64,000 bases of DNA from Wolbachia endosymbiont of Oedothorax gibbosus (GCF_936270435.1 NZ_OW370567.1:868001-932000); one strand, 5' to 3'. Positions 38,172-48,282 are shown, counted from the stretch's first letter. Program-made: numbers and translations. Notes: generated from the sequence alone by a model not told the origin.

Positions 38172-39662
38172 TTAAGGAAATACTTCCTGCACATTCCCAT
38201 TTACGTTTTGCGCTTCTTTCGTTTCATCCATTTTAGTACTAGGTTCTAACATTCTAACTGTAGTATAAGCTACCGCTAATGCTGCTGCTACAACTGTAAC
38301 TACTGCTCCTATTACAGGATATAGCCCAGCTGTAATTGTTCCAATTGCAAAAAGTGTTATCGTTATAGCAGTACCAAACAATATTGTTAAACTGAAAGCA
38401 ACAAGAGATATTTTACCCTGTTGGTCATGTCGTTTCATTCTTTCTTCAGATAAAAGAAAATTCACATGCCGAACTATATAATGATTTTTGTCAAAATCGC
38501 TCGGAATTTTATTATCATTATTCTTTGACAAAAGATCTGCTCTTTTGCCTATTAAAGTCTCAATTACCTCTTTGCAACCACGTCGAGCAGCCATATGTAA
38601 GGGAGTGCATTTATCTTTATCTACTGCATTAACCTTTGCTCCTGCTCCTATTAGAGCTTTTGCTGTCTCTTCATTCTTGGCATTATGCAAGGGAGTGCGT
38701 TTATCTTTATCTAATGCGTTAACATTTGCTCCCGCTCCTATTAGAGTTTTTACTGTCTCTGCATCTTCAGCAAAATGTAAAGGAGTACATCCATATTTAT
38801 CTGCTGCATTAACATTTGCTCTTGCTTCTACTAGAATTTTTACTATCTCTTTACGGCAAAATTGAGTAGCTATATGCAAGGGAGTGCGTTTATCTTCATC
38901 TGCTGCATTAACATTTGCTCCTGCTCCTATTAGAGTTTTTACTGTTTCTTTACAACCATATTGAATAGCCAAATGTAAGGAAGTGCGTCCATCTCTATCT
39001 ATTGCATCAACATTTGCTCCTGCTTCTATTAGAGTTTTTACTATCTCTATGCGACCTTTTTTAGCAGCCAAATGTAAAGGAGTATTCCTATATTTATCTA
39101 CCGCTTTGACATCTCCTTCTCCTTCTATTAGAGTTTTTACTATCTCTATGTAACCTTTTTCAGTAGCCAAATGTAAAGGAGTATACCCATCTTTACTTAT
39201 TGCATTAACATCTATATCTTCTCTTTTCAATAGGAGATTTACTACTTCTGTTTGACCATTTTCACAAGCCAAATGCAAAGGAGTACATTCATGATTATCT
39301 TTTTCATTAACATCTGCTCCGTTGTCTATTAGAGCTCTTATTGTTTTAGTGCAGCCACGGCGAGCAGCCTTACATAAAGGAGTGTCTCCATATCCATTTT
39401 TTGCATTAGCATTGATTCCTTCTACTCCCAATAGAGCATTCACCACATTTTCTAAATTATTGTGGATAGCTAAATGCAATAATCCATATTCTACTGCAAA
39501 TAAGTGGTTTACACCAAAACCAGCTCCTTCCCACTCTTTATATTCATCTGAATATTGTGATAATTTCTCTTTTATCTTCCCAATTACGTTATCTTTACTT
39601 AAATTTTTGTCAGCATCAATTGCACTTAGCATTCTTTCCCACTGCTCGTGTTCAATTGTCAT
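38172..39662 (-). CDS. Ankyrin-repeat protein (about 11 repeats) with two C-terminal transmembrane helices
   Basis: 496 aa. About 11 ankyrin repeats from residue 55 to 400, most with TPLHLA and a following VNA(A/V)D hinge; repeats 8 and 9 are short by three to four residues (CTPLHFAEDAE, RTPLHNAKNEE), which points to deletion in a near-identical tandem array. Two hydrophobic helices (about 420-447 and 449-475) and a short acidic tail follow. The repeat DNA is so alike that recombination between units is likely. Candidate membrane-tethered or secreted host-interaction protein; not proven. Confidence 0.88.
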   Translation of the reverse strand: MTIEHEQWERMLSAIDADKNLSKDNVIGKIKEKLSQYSDEYKEWEGAGFGVNHLFAVEYGLLHLAIHNNLENVVNALLGVEGINANAKNGYGDTPLCKAARRGCTKTIRALIDNGADVNEKDNHECTPLHLACENGQTEVVNLLLKREDIDVNAISKDGYTPLHLATEKGYIEIVKTLIEGEGDVKAVDKYRNTPLHLAAKKGRIEIVKTLIEAGANVDAIDRDGRTSLHLAIQYGCKETVKTLIGAGANVNAADEDKRTPLHIATQFCRKEIVKILVEARANVNAADKYGCTPLHFAEDAETVKTLIGAGANVNALDKDKRTPLHNAKNEETAKALIGAGAKVNAVDKDKCTPLHMAARRGCKEVIETLIGKRADLLSKNNDNKIPSDFDKNHYIVRHVNFLLSEERMKRHDQQGKISLVAFSLTILFGTAITITLFAIGTITAGLYPVIGAVVTVVAAALAVAYTTVRMLEPSTKMDETKEAQNVNGNVQEVFP

Positions 39663-39726
39663 AACTTTACTCCTACTTTAACAATATTTTAATTATCATA
39701 TATTATGACAAGAAAGTTAACCCTAC

Positions 39727-40831
39727 CTAATTTTGCTTAGTAAGCACACTAACTATGAAACAATCTATATTACCATCAAAAACAGAATTTATATTACCCA
39801 CTTCATGTCCAGTTCTTAAATCCTTCACCATTTGATATGGATGCATAACGTACGATCTGATCTGATTGCCCCAGCCTATATCGCATTTTTTACCATATTC
39901 TTCAGCCATCTTTTGTTCTTTTTTTTCCAGTTCAATTTGGTACAAACGTCCTTTAAGTAATTTTAATGCCTCATCCTTATTTCTGTGTTGAGAACGACCA
40001 TTTTGGCATTGAACTACAACACCAGTTGGAATATGCGTAATGCGTACCGCACTTTCAGTCTTGTTCACATGCTGACCGCCTGCTCCAGAAGCTCGGTAGG
40101 TGTCGATCTTTAGATCCTTTTCATCCACAGCAATATCAATTGAATCTTCTATTACTGGAGTTACTCCTACACTTGCAAAACTGGTATGACGTTTACCATT
40201 TGCATCAAACGGCGATATTCTAACCAGCCTGTGAATTCCACTTTCACTTTTTGCCCACCCATAAGCTTTTTCTCCAACGATTTTTATCATTGCAGACTTT
40301 ATACCAACCGACTCTCCTTCTAATTTTTCTACAACTTCAACTTTAAAGTTGTGATAAATTTCTGCCCACCTTACATACATGCGCATCAGCATTTCAGCCC
40401 AATCATTGCTCTCGGTTCCACCAGCTCCTGAGTGGATTTCTAAAAAGCAGTCATTATTATCTGCTTCGCCAGTAAATAAGGATTCTGTTTCTTTACACTT
40501 GATTAATTTCTCTAGCTTAGCTAATTCATTTTCAACTTCAGAGAAAAATTCTTCATCATTCTCATCAATAGCAGACTTCATTAAGCTGATGGCATCGTTG
40601 TAATCGCTTTCTAGCTTTGAAAACGACTCTATGTCATACTTAATTTTAGAACGTTCTTTTAAAATTTCTTGTGCCTTTTGATTGTCTTGCCACAGATCAT
40701 CATTCGACGCTTGGAAATCCAGCTCTTCAAGACGCAACTTTAATTTTTCTATGTCAAAGACACCTCCTGATAAGAGAAATACTTTTATTTAAGCCTTGAA
40801 AGTATTCGAAAATTTCTGAATAAGTTTTCAT
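39727..40831 (-). CDS. prfB: Peptide chain release factor 2, with programmed +1 frameshift
   Basis: Reads as two pieces on the minus strand: 40831-40757 (25 codons, MKTYSEIFEYF...RRCL) ending at TGA 40756-40754, then, skipping T40756, 40755-39727 (DIEKLKLRLEELDFQ...). Total 367 aa, the length of E. coli RF2. Recognition tripeptide SPF is in RISPFDANGKRHTSF and the catalytic GGQ in GAGGQHVNKTESAVR. RF2 ends translation at UAA/UGA; low RF2 favours the frameshift at the in-frame UGA, an autoregulatory loop known for prfB. Annotating only from the internal TTG (40737) would lose about 31 residues. Confidence 0.95.
40752..40770 (-). promoter_or_regulatory. prfB programmed +1 frameshift site
   Basis: Minus-strand sequence AGGAGGTGTCTTTGAC: an internal Shine-Dalgarno AGGAGG, 3-nt gap, then CTTTGAC. 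The Leu codon CUU slips to UUU over the UGA stop. This is the classical arrangement found in bacterial RF2 genes. Confidence 0.95.
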
Positions 40832-40985
40832 TATACTTTAGATTTTAATATATTTACTATTACTAACAATAACAGCAAACAAAATAGAAATTTAACCATA
40901 TAGTAGTTAATTTGAAATAATCTTATTATACTTTAATGTTTAACAAAATCAAGTGTGTATATTTATTAAAAAATAAGGTAAAGTA

Positions 40986-42356
40986 ATGAATATTAAAATA
41001 AGTTCTCATTATGGTTTAGACAAAAAGGCTATTGATGACTTAATAGAATCACTTGATAACGAGGAGCTAGAAAATGTTCGTAATATTGTAAAAACGATAG
41101 ACAGTGTTCAGTTAGCTTATTTTTTATCTACTTCAATCAGTGATCACAGAGAGAAATTAGTTAATATCCTCGATCAACATTTGTTAAGTGATGCCCTAGT
41201 GCATGTAGTGCCAGATTTACAAATAGAGATCATAGAAACATTGGGAATAGAAAATACAGCAAAGTTACTAATGCTCCTTGATGTAGAAGATATAGTAACC
41301 ATAGTGAAAGATTTGGATAGAAAGTCTGTAGAAAGCATACTTTACTATTTGCCCAGCAAGACTCAGAAATCAGTAGAGGAGTTGCTATCATACCCAGAAG
41401 AAAGTGCAGGAAGGTTAATACATAAAGATATGGTTATAGCTCCATATTACTGGACGATAAATCAACTGACAGAATTTGTGTGCAACTATAAAAAAATACC
41501 AGAAAGATTTCACCAGATATTCATTATCAACTCAAAATTAGAGCCTATAGGCAGTGTTAATTTAAATAAGGTAATATCTCACTCAGGAGACACAATAATA
41601 AAAGAGATAATGGATCATGACATAAAAATCATTAAAACTGGAGTAGACCAAGAGGAAGTAGCAAGAATATTTAAAGATTACTCTATATTATCAGCTCCGG
41701 TAGTAAATAAGAATGGTAAAATTATTGGTGTGATCTTAATTGAAGATGTGATAAAAGTTGTTCAACAAGAAACAGAAGAGGATGTACTCAAAATAAGCGG
41801 TGTATCTTCTAAAGCCGATATAAATGCCCCTATACATAAAACTATAATTAAAAGGCTACCTTGGTTACTGTTTAACCTCTTAGCTGCAACAATGTGTTCC
41901 ATAGTAGTTGGCTTTTTCGATGATGTAATAAAAAGTTTTATAGTACTGCCAATAATCATGCCGATAATTGCATCAATGAGCGGAAATGCAGGATCCCAAA
42001 CAGTAACGCTAACCATCCGGGCAATCGCAACAAAATATCTAACTGAGCAAAATGCAAAAAGAGTACTGATGAAAGAATTTTTAATAGGTCTGATAAACGG
42101 AGTGATCTTATCTACTATTTCATTAGTAGTGTTAGCAATAAGGTTTCACAGCTTCAAAGTAGAGATGATTTTTGTGGTCTCCATGATTATGATGTCAATT
42201 ATTGCAACGTTCATCGGAACTTTCATTCCTATAATGCTTCATCGTTTAAAGTCTGACCCTGCCGTTTCTTCTTCAATCCTAACATCGGCAACAACTGATA
42301 TTCTCTCAGCTCTTATATTTCTTGGTTTAGCTACGATCTTTTTATTAAACAGCTGA
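40986..42356 (+). CDS. mgtE: MgtE-family magnesium transporter
   Basis: 456 aa. N-terminal MgtE_N domain (about 1-125), tandem CBS domains (about 135-255) and five transmembrane helices (about 285-455). The pore-region signature SGNAGSQTVTLTIRAIA is present. The CBS/N domains act as a cytosolic Mg sensor that closes the channel. Preceded by a long AT-rich leader (40832-40985) divergent from prfB; no Mg riboswitch fold was recognised there. Confidence 0.94.
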   Translation: MNIKISSHYGLDKKAIDDLIESLDNEELENVRNIVKTIDSVQLAYFLSTSISDHREKLVNILDQHLLSDALVHVVPDLQIEIIETLGIENTAKLLMLLDVEDIVTIVKDLDRKSVESILYYLPSKTQKSVEELLSYPEESAGRLIHKDMVIAPYYWTINQLTEFVCNYKKIPERFHQIFIINSKLEPIGSVNLNKVISHSGDTIIKEIMDHDIKIIKTGVDQEEVARIFKDYSILSAPVVNKNGKIIGVILIEDVIKVVQQETEEDVLKISGVSSKADINAPIHKTIIKRLPWLLFNLLAATMCSIVVGFFDDVIKSFIVLPIIMPIIASMSGNAGSQTVTLTIRAIATKYLTEQNAKRVLMKEFLIGLINGVILSTISLVVLAIRFHSFKVEMIFVVSMIMMSIIATFIGTFIPIMLHRLKSDPAVSSSILTSATTDILSALIFLGLATIFLLNS

Positions 42357-42378
42357 TACTATCTATAGCTATACCGCC

Positions 42379-42449
42379 CACAACTGTACGAACATTGCAA
42401 TTTGCAGGCAATTTGCGTGGCAGATGGTGTCATCCGAGTAGCCCCTATG
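42379..42449. repeat. Repeat fragment left of IS982
   Basis: Carries ACAACTGTACGAACATTGCAATTTG (complement of the CAATGTTCGTACAG motif) and GGTGTCATCCGAGTAGCCCCTATG, ending in the CTATG target duplication. Confidence 0.6.
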
Positions 42450-43430
42450 ACCCCAGTTATGGATTAACCAACGAAGTAAAGCTGAGAAATACAGGGCTTT
42501 TTCGATTGCATTGAATAAGAAATGAGGGTAGAAAAAATATGTACCAAGAAATTTACTGTGGATCTATGCCGAGTGTGCTCAAGTTCAAATTTGTTTTTTA
42601 GGCAGCCAAAAACCGTTTCAACAATCGATCTTTTCCCTAGTAAAATCTTCTCTTTCAGCGAAATCAGTGCATTTTTCATACCTTTTTTCACTTTAGTGAC
42701 GAGTTTTAGACCTCTATCGAATAGTTTCTCAAAGAGCTCTTTCTTTATATAGCCCTTATCTCCAAACAAAAGTCCAGTTAGTTTTTTGGTTAGAGTTGGT
42801 ACAGGTTTTCTGTCATCGACGTTACCTCTGGTTAGCGTAACACCTTGAATTTCACCTATTTCATTGATTACTACATGTAATTTAAAACCAAAAAACCAGC
42901 CGTAAGTATTCTTTCCTAACTCTGCTAATCCTTTGAAAACCTTATTTCTTGAGATTCTTTTTCGATGGCATACTGCTATTGAAGTAGAATCTATGTAGGA
43001 AATCCCGGTCATTTTTGCTTGTTCACAAAACCATTGCAAAAGTAATGCTAAATACCACAAAACTCGCGGCTTTAAGGCAATAAATCTGTGATATGAAGGC
43101 AGCTTTGAAAACTCTGATCTATAGAATAACTGAAGATAACAAAGATAAAAAGCCTTGAAGTTTTTACATGGTGATTTATGGTATAATAGGATTATGGTTA
43201 GAATTTCTGAGTGCGCTATTTCTGGTACTCTGGTTGGTTTTTTGCCGTTTGATAAGAACCTATTTGCAAAATTATCATCTACCGCACGACAAAAATCCTC
43301 GACGCAACAGTACAGTTCTGTAATATCTTTCTTCATGGGTAACCTCTTATTATTACTAAAATACTCGAGTTTACCCTGTTTCCCTCTTCTTAGTTATACT
43401 TTTATCTATTTTCTAATCCATAACTGAGGT
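42450..43430 (-). mobile_element. Complete IS982-family element, third copy
   Basis: 981 bp, same ends and length as the pair at 7.7-9.7 kb but inverted. Target duplication CTATG at 42445-42449 and 43431-43435. Confidence 0.96.
42464..43336 (-). CDS. IS982-family transposase, intact
   Basis: 290 aa, same protein as at 8257-9129, with all three putative catalytic acids. It can act on all copies in the window, including the interrupted one. Confidence 0.95.
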   Translation of the reverse strand: MKKDITELYCCVEDFCRAVDDNFANRFLSNGKKPTRVPEIAHSEILTIILLYHKSPCKNFKAFYLCYLQLFYRSEFSKLPSYHRFIALKPRVLWYLALLLQWFCEQAKMTGISYIDSTSIAVCHRKRISRNKVFKGLAELGKNTYGWFFGFKLHVVINEIGEIQGVTLTRGNVDDRKPVPTLTKKLTGLLFGDKGYIKKELFEKLFDRGLKLVTKVKKGMKNALISLKEKILLGKRSIVETVFGCLKNKFELEHTRHRSTVNFLVHIFSTLISYSMQSKKPCISQLYFVG

Positions 43431-43435
43431 CTATG

Positions 43436-43633
43436 ATGTCATGCCAGTGCCCCTATGATGTCATCCCAGTCTGGGATCCAGATTGGGCACTAAGTTGGTA
43501 AACACGAAAGCGCTTTACAACGTTTTTGATGGAACTGCGTGAAAGGACTGGATGCCAGTGTCAGCTACTTGCATATTTGTTCCTATAGTTGTCTTTTCTC
43601 GTCTACCTTACTGCCACTCTGCTGAACGGATAC
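43436..43633. repeat. Composite intergenic repeat, third copy
   Basis: Aligns with 23418-23610: CATCCCAGTCTGGGATCCAGATTGGGCACTAAGTTGGTAAACACG, the GCGCTTTACAACGTTTTTGATGGAACTGCG segment, GCCAGTGTCAGCTACTTGCAT, TTGTTCCTATAGTTGTCTTTTC and CACTCTGCTGAACGGATACC. Small deletions distinguish it (for example, no GACACCCA). Confidence 0.75.
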
Positions 43634-45094
43634 CTATTTCTTTCTATTAAATAAGAATAAATTGCCTATACAAAAATAGATTGGCAATATTTCAAGTCTG
43701 CCAAGCAGCATTAAAAACGATAGAAATAATTTTACTTCATTACTGAAAGAGGAATAATTACCCGAAGGACCTATTAAATTACTAAATCCCGGGCCAGAAT
43801 TTGTAAGCGTTGCAGAGACTGAGCTGATGCTAGTTATAAAGTCTGCATTGCTTAAGTAAGACATCACTACTGATGAAATGGTAAACGTTAACATGAAAAT
43901 TGCAAAAAATATAAAGACAGAGTGAACTTCATCATTCTCCAGGGTTTTTCCATTGAATTTTACCCTATCGCCTGCGCCTGGGTTTAATAAAAGGCGAAAG
44001 TGATTTTCTATAGACTTTAGAAAAATGATCAAACGAAAGATTTTGATGCCACCACTTGAAGAACCACTACATCCACCAACAAAGGTTAGAAAAAAAGCTA
44101 AGACTGAAATGAAACTCCAATCTATATGATTACAGATTGCATAACCAGTTGACGTAATCAAGGAAGTGATAGTAAATGTGCTGCATCTAAATGATAATGA
44201 CACTCCTAAATCAACATTTTGATACAACCAAAAACAAGCAAATAAAGATGAAACAATAGCTATCTTAACAAAGTAAGAGACCTGTTCATCATGGCAAATG
44301 TCTAACCGTCTTATGATTTTTAAATAGCTAAGAAAAGGCAGAGAACCCAAAATCATAAAAACGATCGTTATGGCTTCTAACATAGGGTTATTGTAGTGCC
44401 CTATAGAATCATTATAGTTAGCAAATCCACCAGTTGATACAGCGGACATTCCGTGACATATTGCATCAAACAGTGGCATACCAGCTAGATAATAGGAAAA
44501 TATACATAACAAAATTAGGCCATAATATATTGCCGTAACATGAATTACTACGCTTCGCGTGTTCGGCAACTTCCTTTTGGTAGCATCTGAATATTCAGAA
44601 TAAAGTAAATTATTTAGGCTGAGAACCTTAAACATAGGAAAAACTGCAATTCCTATAGTTATTACACCAAAACCCCCCATGCCATGTAGCATTGCTCTCC
44701 ATAGCAGTATTCCTGGAGATTGTTTTTCAATATCATTAAATATAGTTGCTCCTGTGGTTGTGATGCCAGATATCGTTTCAAACAATGCATCAACATAGCT
44801 CAGATTATCAAAATAGAAAGGAATAGCTGCAAACAGAGACAAGGCAATCCAGGTGCAACTAGTAATCGCAAAAATTGCCGGCATGCCATACAATCTACTT
44901 AATTTACCGAGTAAAATAAAAATTGCGCCAGATGTGCAGGTAATTATGAATCCAGCGAGAAAATTTTTCCATTCGTAGCTGAGATACTTATTGGTAATAG
45001 CAGGAATAAGCATTGCTAAGCTAAACAGCAATAGGAATATTCCCACAATAAATACAATTGAACGCAAATTTTGTAAACGTTGATGATTTTTCAT
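43634..45094 (-). CDS. trkH: TrkH-family potassium uptake protein
   Basis: 486 aa, four M1-P-M2 repeats. Selectivity-loop glycines are visible in each: ISGITTTGATIF, MSAVSTGGFANY, SLITSTGYAIC, and TLTNSGPGFSN. Inner-membrane K+ translocating subunit; needs the cytosolic NAD-binding TrkA, not encoded in this window. The C-terminus overlaps no gene and is followed by repeats. Confidence 0.93.
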   Translation of the reverse strand: MKNHQRLQNLRSIVFIVGIFLLLFSLAMLIPAITNKYLSYEWKNFLAGFIITCTSGAIFILLGKLSRLYGMPAIFAITSCTWIALSLFAAIPFYFDNLSYVDALFETISGITTTGATIFNDIEKQSPGILLWRAMLHGMGGFGVITIGIAVFPMFKVLSLNNLLYSEYSDATKRKLPNTRSVVIHVTAIYYGLILLCIFSYYLAGMPLFDAICHGMSAVSTGGFANYNDSIGHYNNPMLEAITIVFMILGSLPFLSYLKIIRRLDICHDEQVSYFVKIAIVSSLFACFWLYQNVDLGVSLSFRCSTFTITSLITSTGYAICNHIDWSFISVLAFFLTFVGGCSGSSSGGIKIFRLIIFLKSIENHFRLLLNPGAGDRVKFNGKTLENDEVHSVFIFFAIFMLTFTISSVVMSYLSNADFITSISSVSATLTNSGPGFSNLIGPSGNYSSFSNEVKLFLSFLMLLGRLEILPIYFCIGNLFLFNRKK

Positions 45095-45175
45095 AGAGTT
45101 ACTTCCTCGCTATACAAAGCCATAAAAGCTACTCTAACGTCAAGCATTTTGTTGTAACAGTTATTAACAATATAC

Positions 45176-45204
45176 TTGACTTACTTGTAAATATGTGTGA
45201 TAAT
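45176..45204 (+). promoter_or_regulatory. Sigma70-type promoter
   Basis: TTGACT (45176-45181), 17-nt spacer, GATAAT (45199-45204), 30 nt before the ATG of the next gene, which has AGAGG 6-10 nt upstream. Confidence 0.55.
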
Positions 45205-45234
45205 TAAACTTATTATAGAAAATAGAGGTAACAC

Positions 45235-46425
45235 ATGACTGAATTAACTGGTATACAACAACAAATTAAAACTTCATTAATTACAGCAATCGGGAATAAC
45301 AACCCTCAAATGGTCCAGGACATATTCGAAGATGAAGATAATGATTATGGTGATATACAAGCAGTTTTGAGCCACAAGGGGACTGTGGATTCTAACCTAG
45401 ATGCCATTTTAGATTTTGCTATTAGATTTGAAGCTCAAGGAGAATTTGAAAAAAGCGTAGAGATCATTAAACTAATTTGGGAGGAAGCTGATCAGGCAAC
45501 TCGTGATTCTGTGTGTTGTCGTGCAATGGATAGTTTTCAAGAATATGGAGATAACTATATAATAACTACTCTTAAAGAGGGACAAAAACTTTATGTTAAG
45601 AAAGATATAGCTGATGGAAAATCGCTTGAAGACTTGATTAAAGAAGTGGAAGATTACAAGAGGGTAATGGATCTTGATATGGCACTAAGACATGCAATAA
45701 GAAGCCTTGATGTTGATCAAGTTAAAACAGCATTAGAGAATTGTGGTACAAATGTAGAAAGGGTTTTGATGCGAAATGTATATTGGAATAATTCTACTAA
45801 TATTGATTGCTTGTTAATTTATCCTCTGCTGGTTAACTATGGTAGAGAATTGAACCAAGAAGATGTGGAAAAGATAAAAGAAATCTTTGAATTAATGTTT
45901 AATGCTGCTTCTCCACAGCTCCTTGAGTTCGAGCTCAATGGAAATAACTATGTAATGGATAAACTTACATGTGCACAAAAACTTTTTGCTGAAATACCTG
46001 GAGTAGGTGAGCAATGCTTTCAAGATTTGATTCGAGCACTTGAGGAAAAACTTAGTGAACATGCGTCCAAAAAGCTTATAGAAGAACAAGCAAGAGAAGA
46101 TGCAGAGAGATTGCAAAATGAAGGACAGAACACGTTCATATCTTCAATAAATACTACGATCCCAGAAAAGAACGAAACAACCTTCTGGAGTGAACACAAA
46201 GGGAAGATCGCTCTAGGTGTTACTGGACTATGCGTAGCTGGTGCTGTTGCAGCCTATGTGCTGGCATATCCTGTAGTTGCACTGGCTTTAACAGTTTTGG
46301 CAGCAGTTATATTAATGGGTGCTGGTATTGCTAAGTTTTGTGAGAAATCAGAAAGCCCAGATACAAAAAGCTCGGACCCGGTTGTTTCTGGGTGTTGCAA
46401 CAACGCAGAACTGCCTAATCAGTAA
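45235..46425 (+). CDS. Hypothetical protein with C-terminal transmembrane hairpin
   Basis: 396 aa, no family recognised. Residues 1-300 are soluble and mainly helical, with an acidic bias and an ankyrin-like flavour in places (ALRHAIRSLDVDQVKTALEN near 155) but no clear repeat. Two hydrophobic helices lie at about 324-345 and 346-368, then a Cys/Ser tail. The soluble body plus C-terminal hydrophobic pair is the same layout as the two ankyrin proteins of the window. Strong promoter. Confidence 0.7.
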   Translation: MTELTGIQQQIKTSLITAIGNNNPQMVQDIFEDEDNDYGDIQAVLSHKGTVDSNLDAILDFAIRFEAQGEFEKSVEIIKLIWEEADQATRDSVCCRAMDSFQEYGDNYIITTLKEGQKLYVKKDIADGKSLEDLIKEVEDYKRVMDLDMALRHAIRSLDVDQVKTALENCGTNVERVLMRNVYWNNSTNIDCLLIYPLLVNYGRELNQEDVEKIKEIFELMFNAASPQLLEFELNGNNYVMDKLTCAQKLFAEIPGVGEQCFQDLIRALEEKLSEHASKKLIEEQAREDAERLQNEGQNTFISSINTTIPEKNETTFWSEHKGKIALGVTGLCVAGAVAAYVLAYPVVALALTVLAAVILMGAGIAKFCEKSESPDTKSSDPVVSGCCNNAELPNQ

Positions 46426-46432
46426 TCCATTG

Positions 46433-46500
46433 TCATCCCAGCGCGCCGCGCTGGGTCTGACTGTATCCGTTCAGCGGAGCGGTAAAATAAAAAGTAGACA
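46433..46500. repeat. Palindromic repeat with strong GC hairpin
   Basis: CCCAGCGCG-C-CGCGCTGGG (46437-46455) is a perfect 9-bp GC-rich hairpin just after the preceding stop, followed by the TATCCGTTCAGC repeat and AGTAGACAAGG. It may serve as a transcription stop, although no T tract follows. Confidence 0.65.
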
Positions 46501-46534
46501 AGGAGTGCTAAAAACATAATATCGCAAGTAGTAT

Positions 46535-46912
46535 GTGTGGTCTGATCTACTAGCTAGTCTTCTCAAGCTCTGTGAAAGCTTTAAAATAGAGATAGAGCAA
46601 CTAAAAGCAGAGATAAAGAGGTTAGAGATAGAAAACGAAAATTTTAGATCTGAGAATAAGGCGCTAAGAATTGAAAATGCTGAATTGAAAGAAAGACTAG
46701 GTCTGAATTCACAAAATTCATCGATACCGAGCTCAAAAGAGTTATACAAGCTAAAGAAGAAAAAGAAAAAAAGTGACAGGAAAATAGGGGCACAGATTGG
46801 GCATGAAGGAAGTTTTCGCGCCAAAATGGATGCAGATGAGGTGATAAAAGTAAAGTTGTCATCTACTTGCGAGTGCGGAGGAGAGATTGCAATATGTGGA
46901 AAACCTTACATT
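46535..46912 (+). pseudogene. IS66-family transposase N-terminal remnant
   Basis: A leucine-zipper-like coiled coil (IEQLKAEIKRLEIENENFRS...), then RLGLNSQNSSIPSSKE, a Lys tract, IGHEGSFR and the zinc-finger start CECGGE, matching the N-terminal (DUF6444/zf-IS66) part of IS66 transposases. It is cut at 46912 by the IS5-type element; a weak continuation (SRLPEAIGASRVAKN) may lie at 47768-47815. Confidence 0.7.
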
Positions 46913-47765
46913 AGACTTCTTTCAAAATTCATATAAGGAGCTCAAAGTTATGAATAGCAGCAATTAAATTAAATCTTAAAGCAAAACGTTTTCGTCTGTT
47001 TCGATACCTATCCGAGATGATTTTAAACCTCTTCAATTACGTTTTCAACTATCACCCTTTGGCTAGAAAGAGTCCTATTCTCCGATTTTTTGTCTTTTGG
47101 TAAAGGAAACTTTTTTGATCTTCTATGGGGAAGTTGAACATTTTTATGAAATTTGTGCATACCCCTATAACCAGCATCTGCTAAAACTTTAGTGGTCGAT
47201 AACATGCGAACTTTTGACTCTTTAAAAACTCTAAAGTCGTGTTGTTTACCGTTAGCAAAGGAAGTACATATAACTTTTTTGCTTTTTTTTGCTATAACGA
47301 CTTGTGTCTTTACCGTATGCTTCTTTTTCTTTCCTGAATAAAATCTTTTCTGCTTTTTTTTGGCCTTTCTACTGGTCCATCTATTACCAAAATTTCATAT
47401 TCTACATTACCATTTAATAGCTCTTTTTTTCCTGGTAATGCAAAATCTGATTAATGTGCCTTCTACCCATCTTATTATTTTAAAACAGTTACTTTCACTC
47501 ATGCCATAACTTTGTCCGATATGAAAATATGTCCGATATTCTCTCAGTGCCATAAGTAGCCTGTCTTCTATGCAAAGTTTACTTTTTCTCCCACTTCTAG
47601 CTTTTTTTCTTCCTCGTCTAGAATTTTTACCATTCTCTCGAATGTTGCTTTTTTTACACCTGTTAAACGTCGAAATTTTTCTCCTTCTAACTTTTCTATT
47701 TCCTTATATTTCATGCTTCCAAATACTTGATCTTACACTCCTTCTCTCAATTTTGAAAGAAGTCT
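46913..47765 (-). mobile_element. IS5-type (DDE_Tnp_4-like) element remnant
   Basis: 853 bp with terminal inverted repeats AGACTTCTTTCAAAATT (46913-46929) and complement AATTTTGAAAGAAGTCT (47749-47765), 17 bp perfect. Inserted in the IS66 remnant. No clear target duplication beyond TA could be read. Confidence 0.75.
47023..47714 (-). pseudogene. IS5-type transposase, decayed
   Basis: Begins at an ATG at 47714 (MKYKEIEKLEGEKFRRLTGV), then breaks frame near KILDEEE, resumes as ARSGRKSKLCIEDRLL and breaks again. The C-terminal piece VLADAGYRGMHKFHKN has the DDE Asp context. At least three frame disruptions; not functional. Confidence 0.75.
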
Positions 47766-48125
47766 AATATCTCGCTTACCTGAAGCAATTGGAGCTTCTC
47801 GAGTTGCAAAAAATATTTTGAAATCTGAAAGAATGATGTGAAATTTTTTGAATGATTCAGAAAACATTCCATTGACATGCTGAACAACAGATACGACACT
47901 ATGTCGTTTACCGTAAAAACTCATATTTTACACAATCACAGCGAGGAAACACATTCCTCGAACGGATAATTTCATTATACTTAACATGGAAACAAAAGGG
48001 CTTTCCAAAATCTCCTATCTATTGTTTCTTAAACCACTCTGCTGAACGGATACACAAATGTTCGTACAGCTGTGTGTCACGCACTTTGCTTCAATATTTG
48101 CACATTAGCCACTCCCCTGAACAGA
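47766..48125. other. Gene-poor remnant DNA
   Basis: Mostly unassignable, including a short ORF on the minus strand (47733-47924) that I do not believe. Contains a perfect hairpin CGAGGAA-ACACA-TTCCTCG (47942-47960), CACTCTGCTGAACGGATAC (48030-48050) and the CGTACAGCTGTGTGTCACGC...CACATTAGCCACTC repeat shared with 23.9 kb. Confidence 0.4.
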
Positions 48126-48282
48126 CAATGGCGTCAACTTAAGGAAAAATATCGGTGATAGTGTATAAAAATTCTCTCTAAAATTTTTACCATTAAATTA
48201 CCCAAAAGCTGCAATAAATAGCACTTTTGTTGCTGTTTTATTTCAACAAAGAAGTCTAAAATGTGTCCTTTTTAGGTAAAAC

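Noticed and set aside
40738..40831. prfB beginning at the internal TTG (40737) with no frameshift
   Set aside because: The canonical CTTTGAC site with upstream AGGAGG and an in-phase 25-codon leader explains the gene better, and gives the normal RF2 length.
47733..47924. 63-codon ORF beside the IS5-type element
   Set aside because: Begins in unassigned remnant DNA and ends in the terminal repeat of the IS; no domain recognised.
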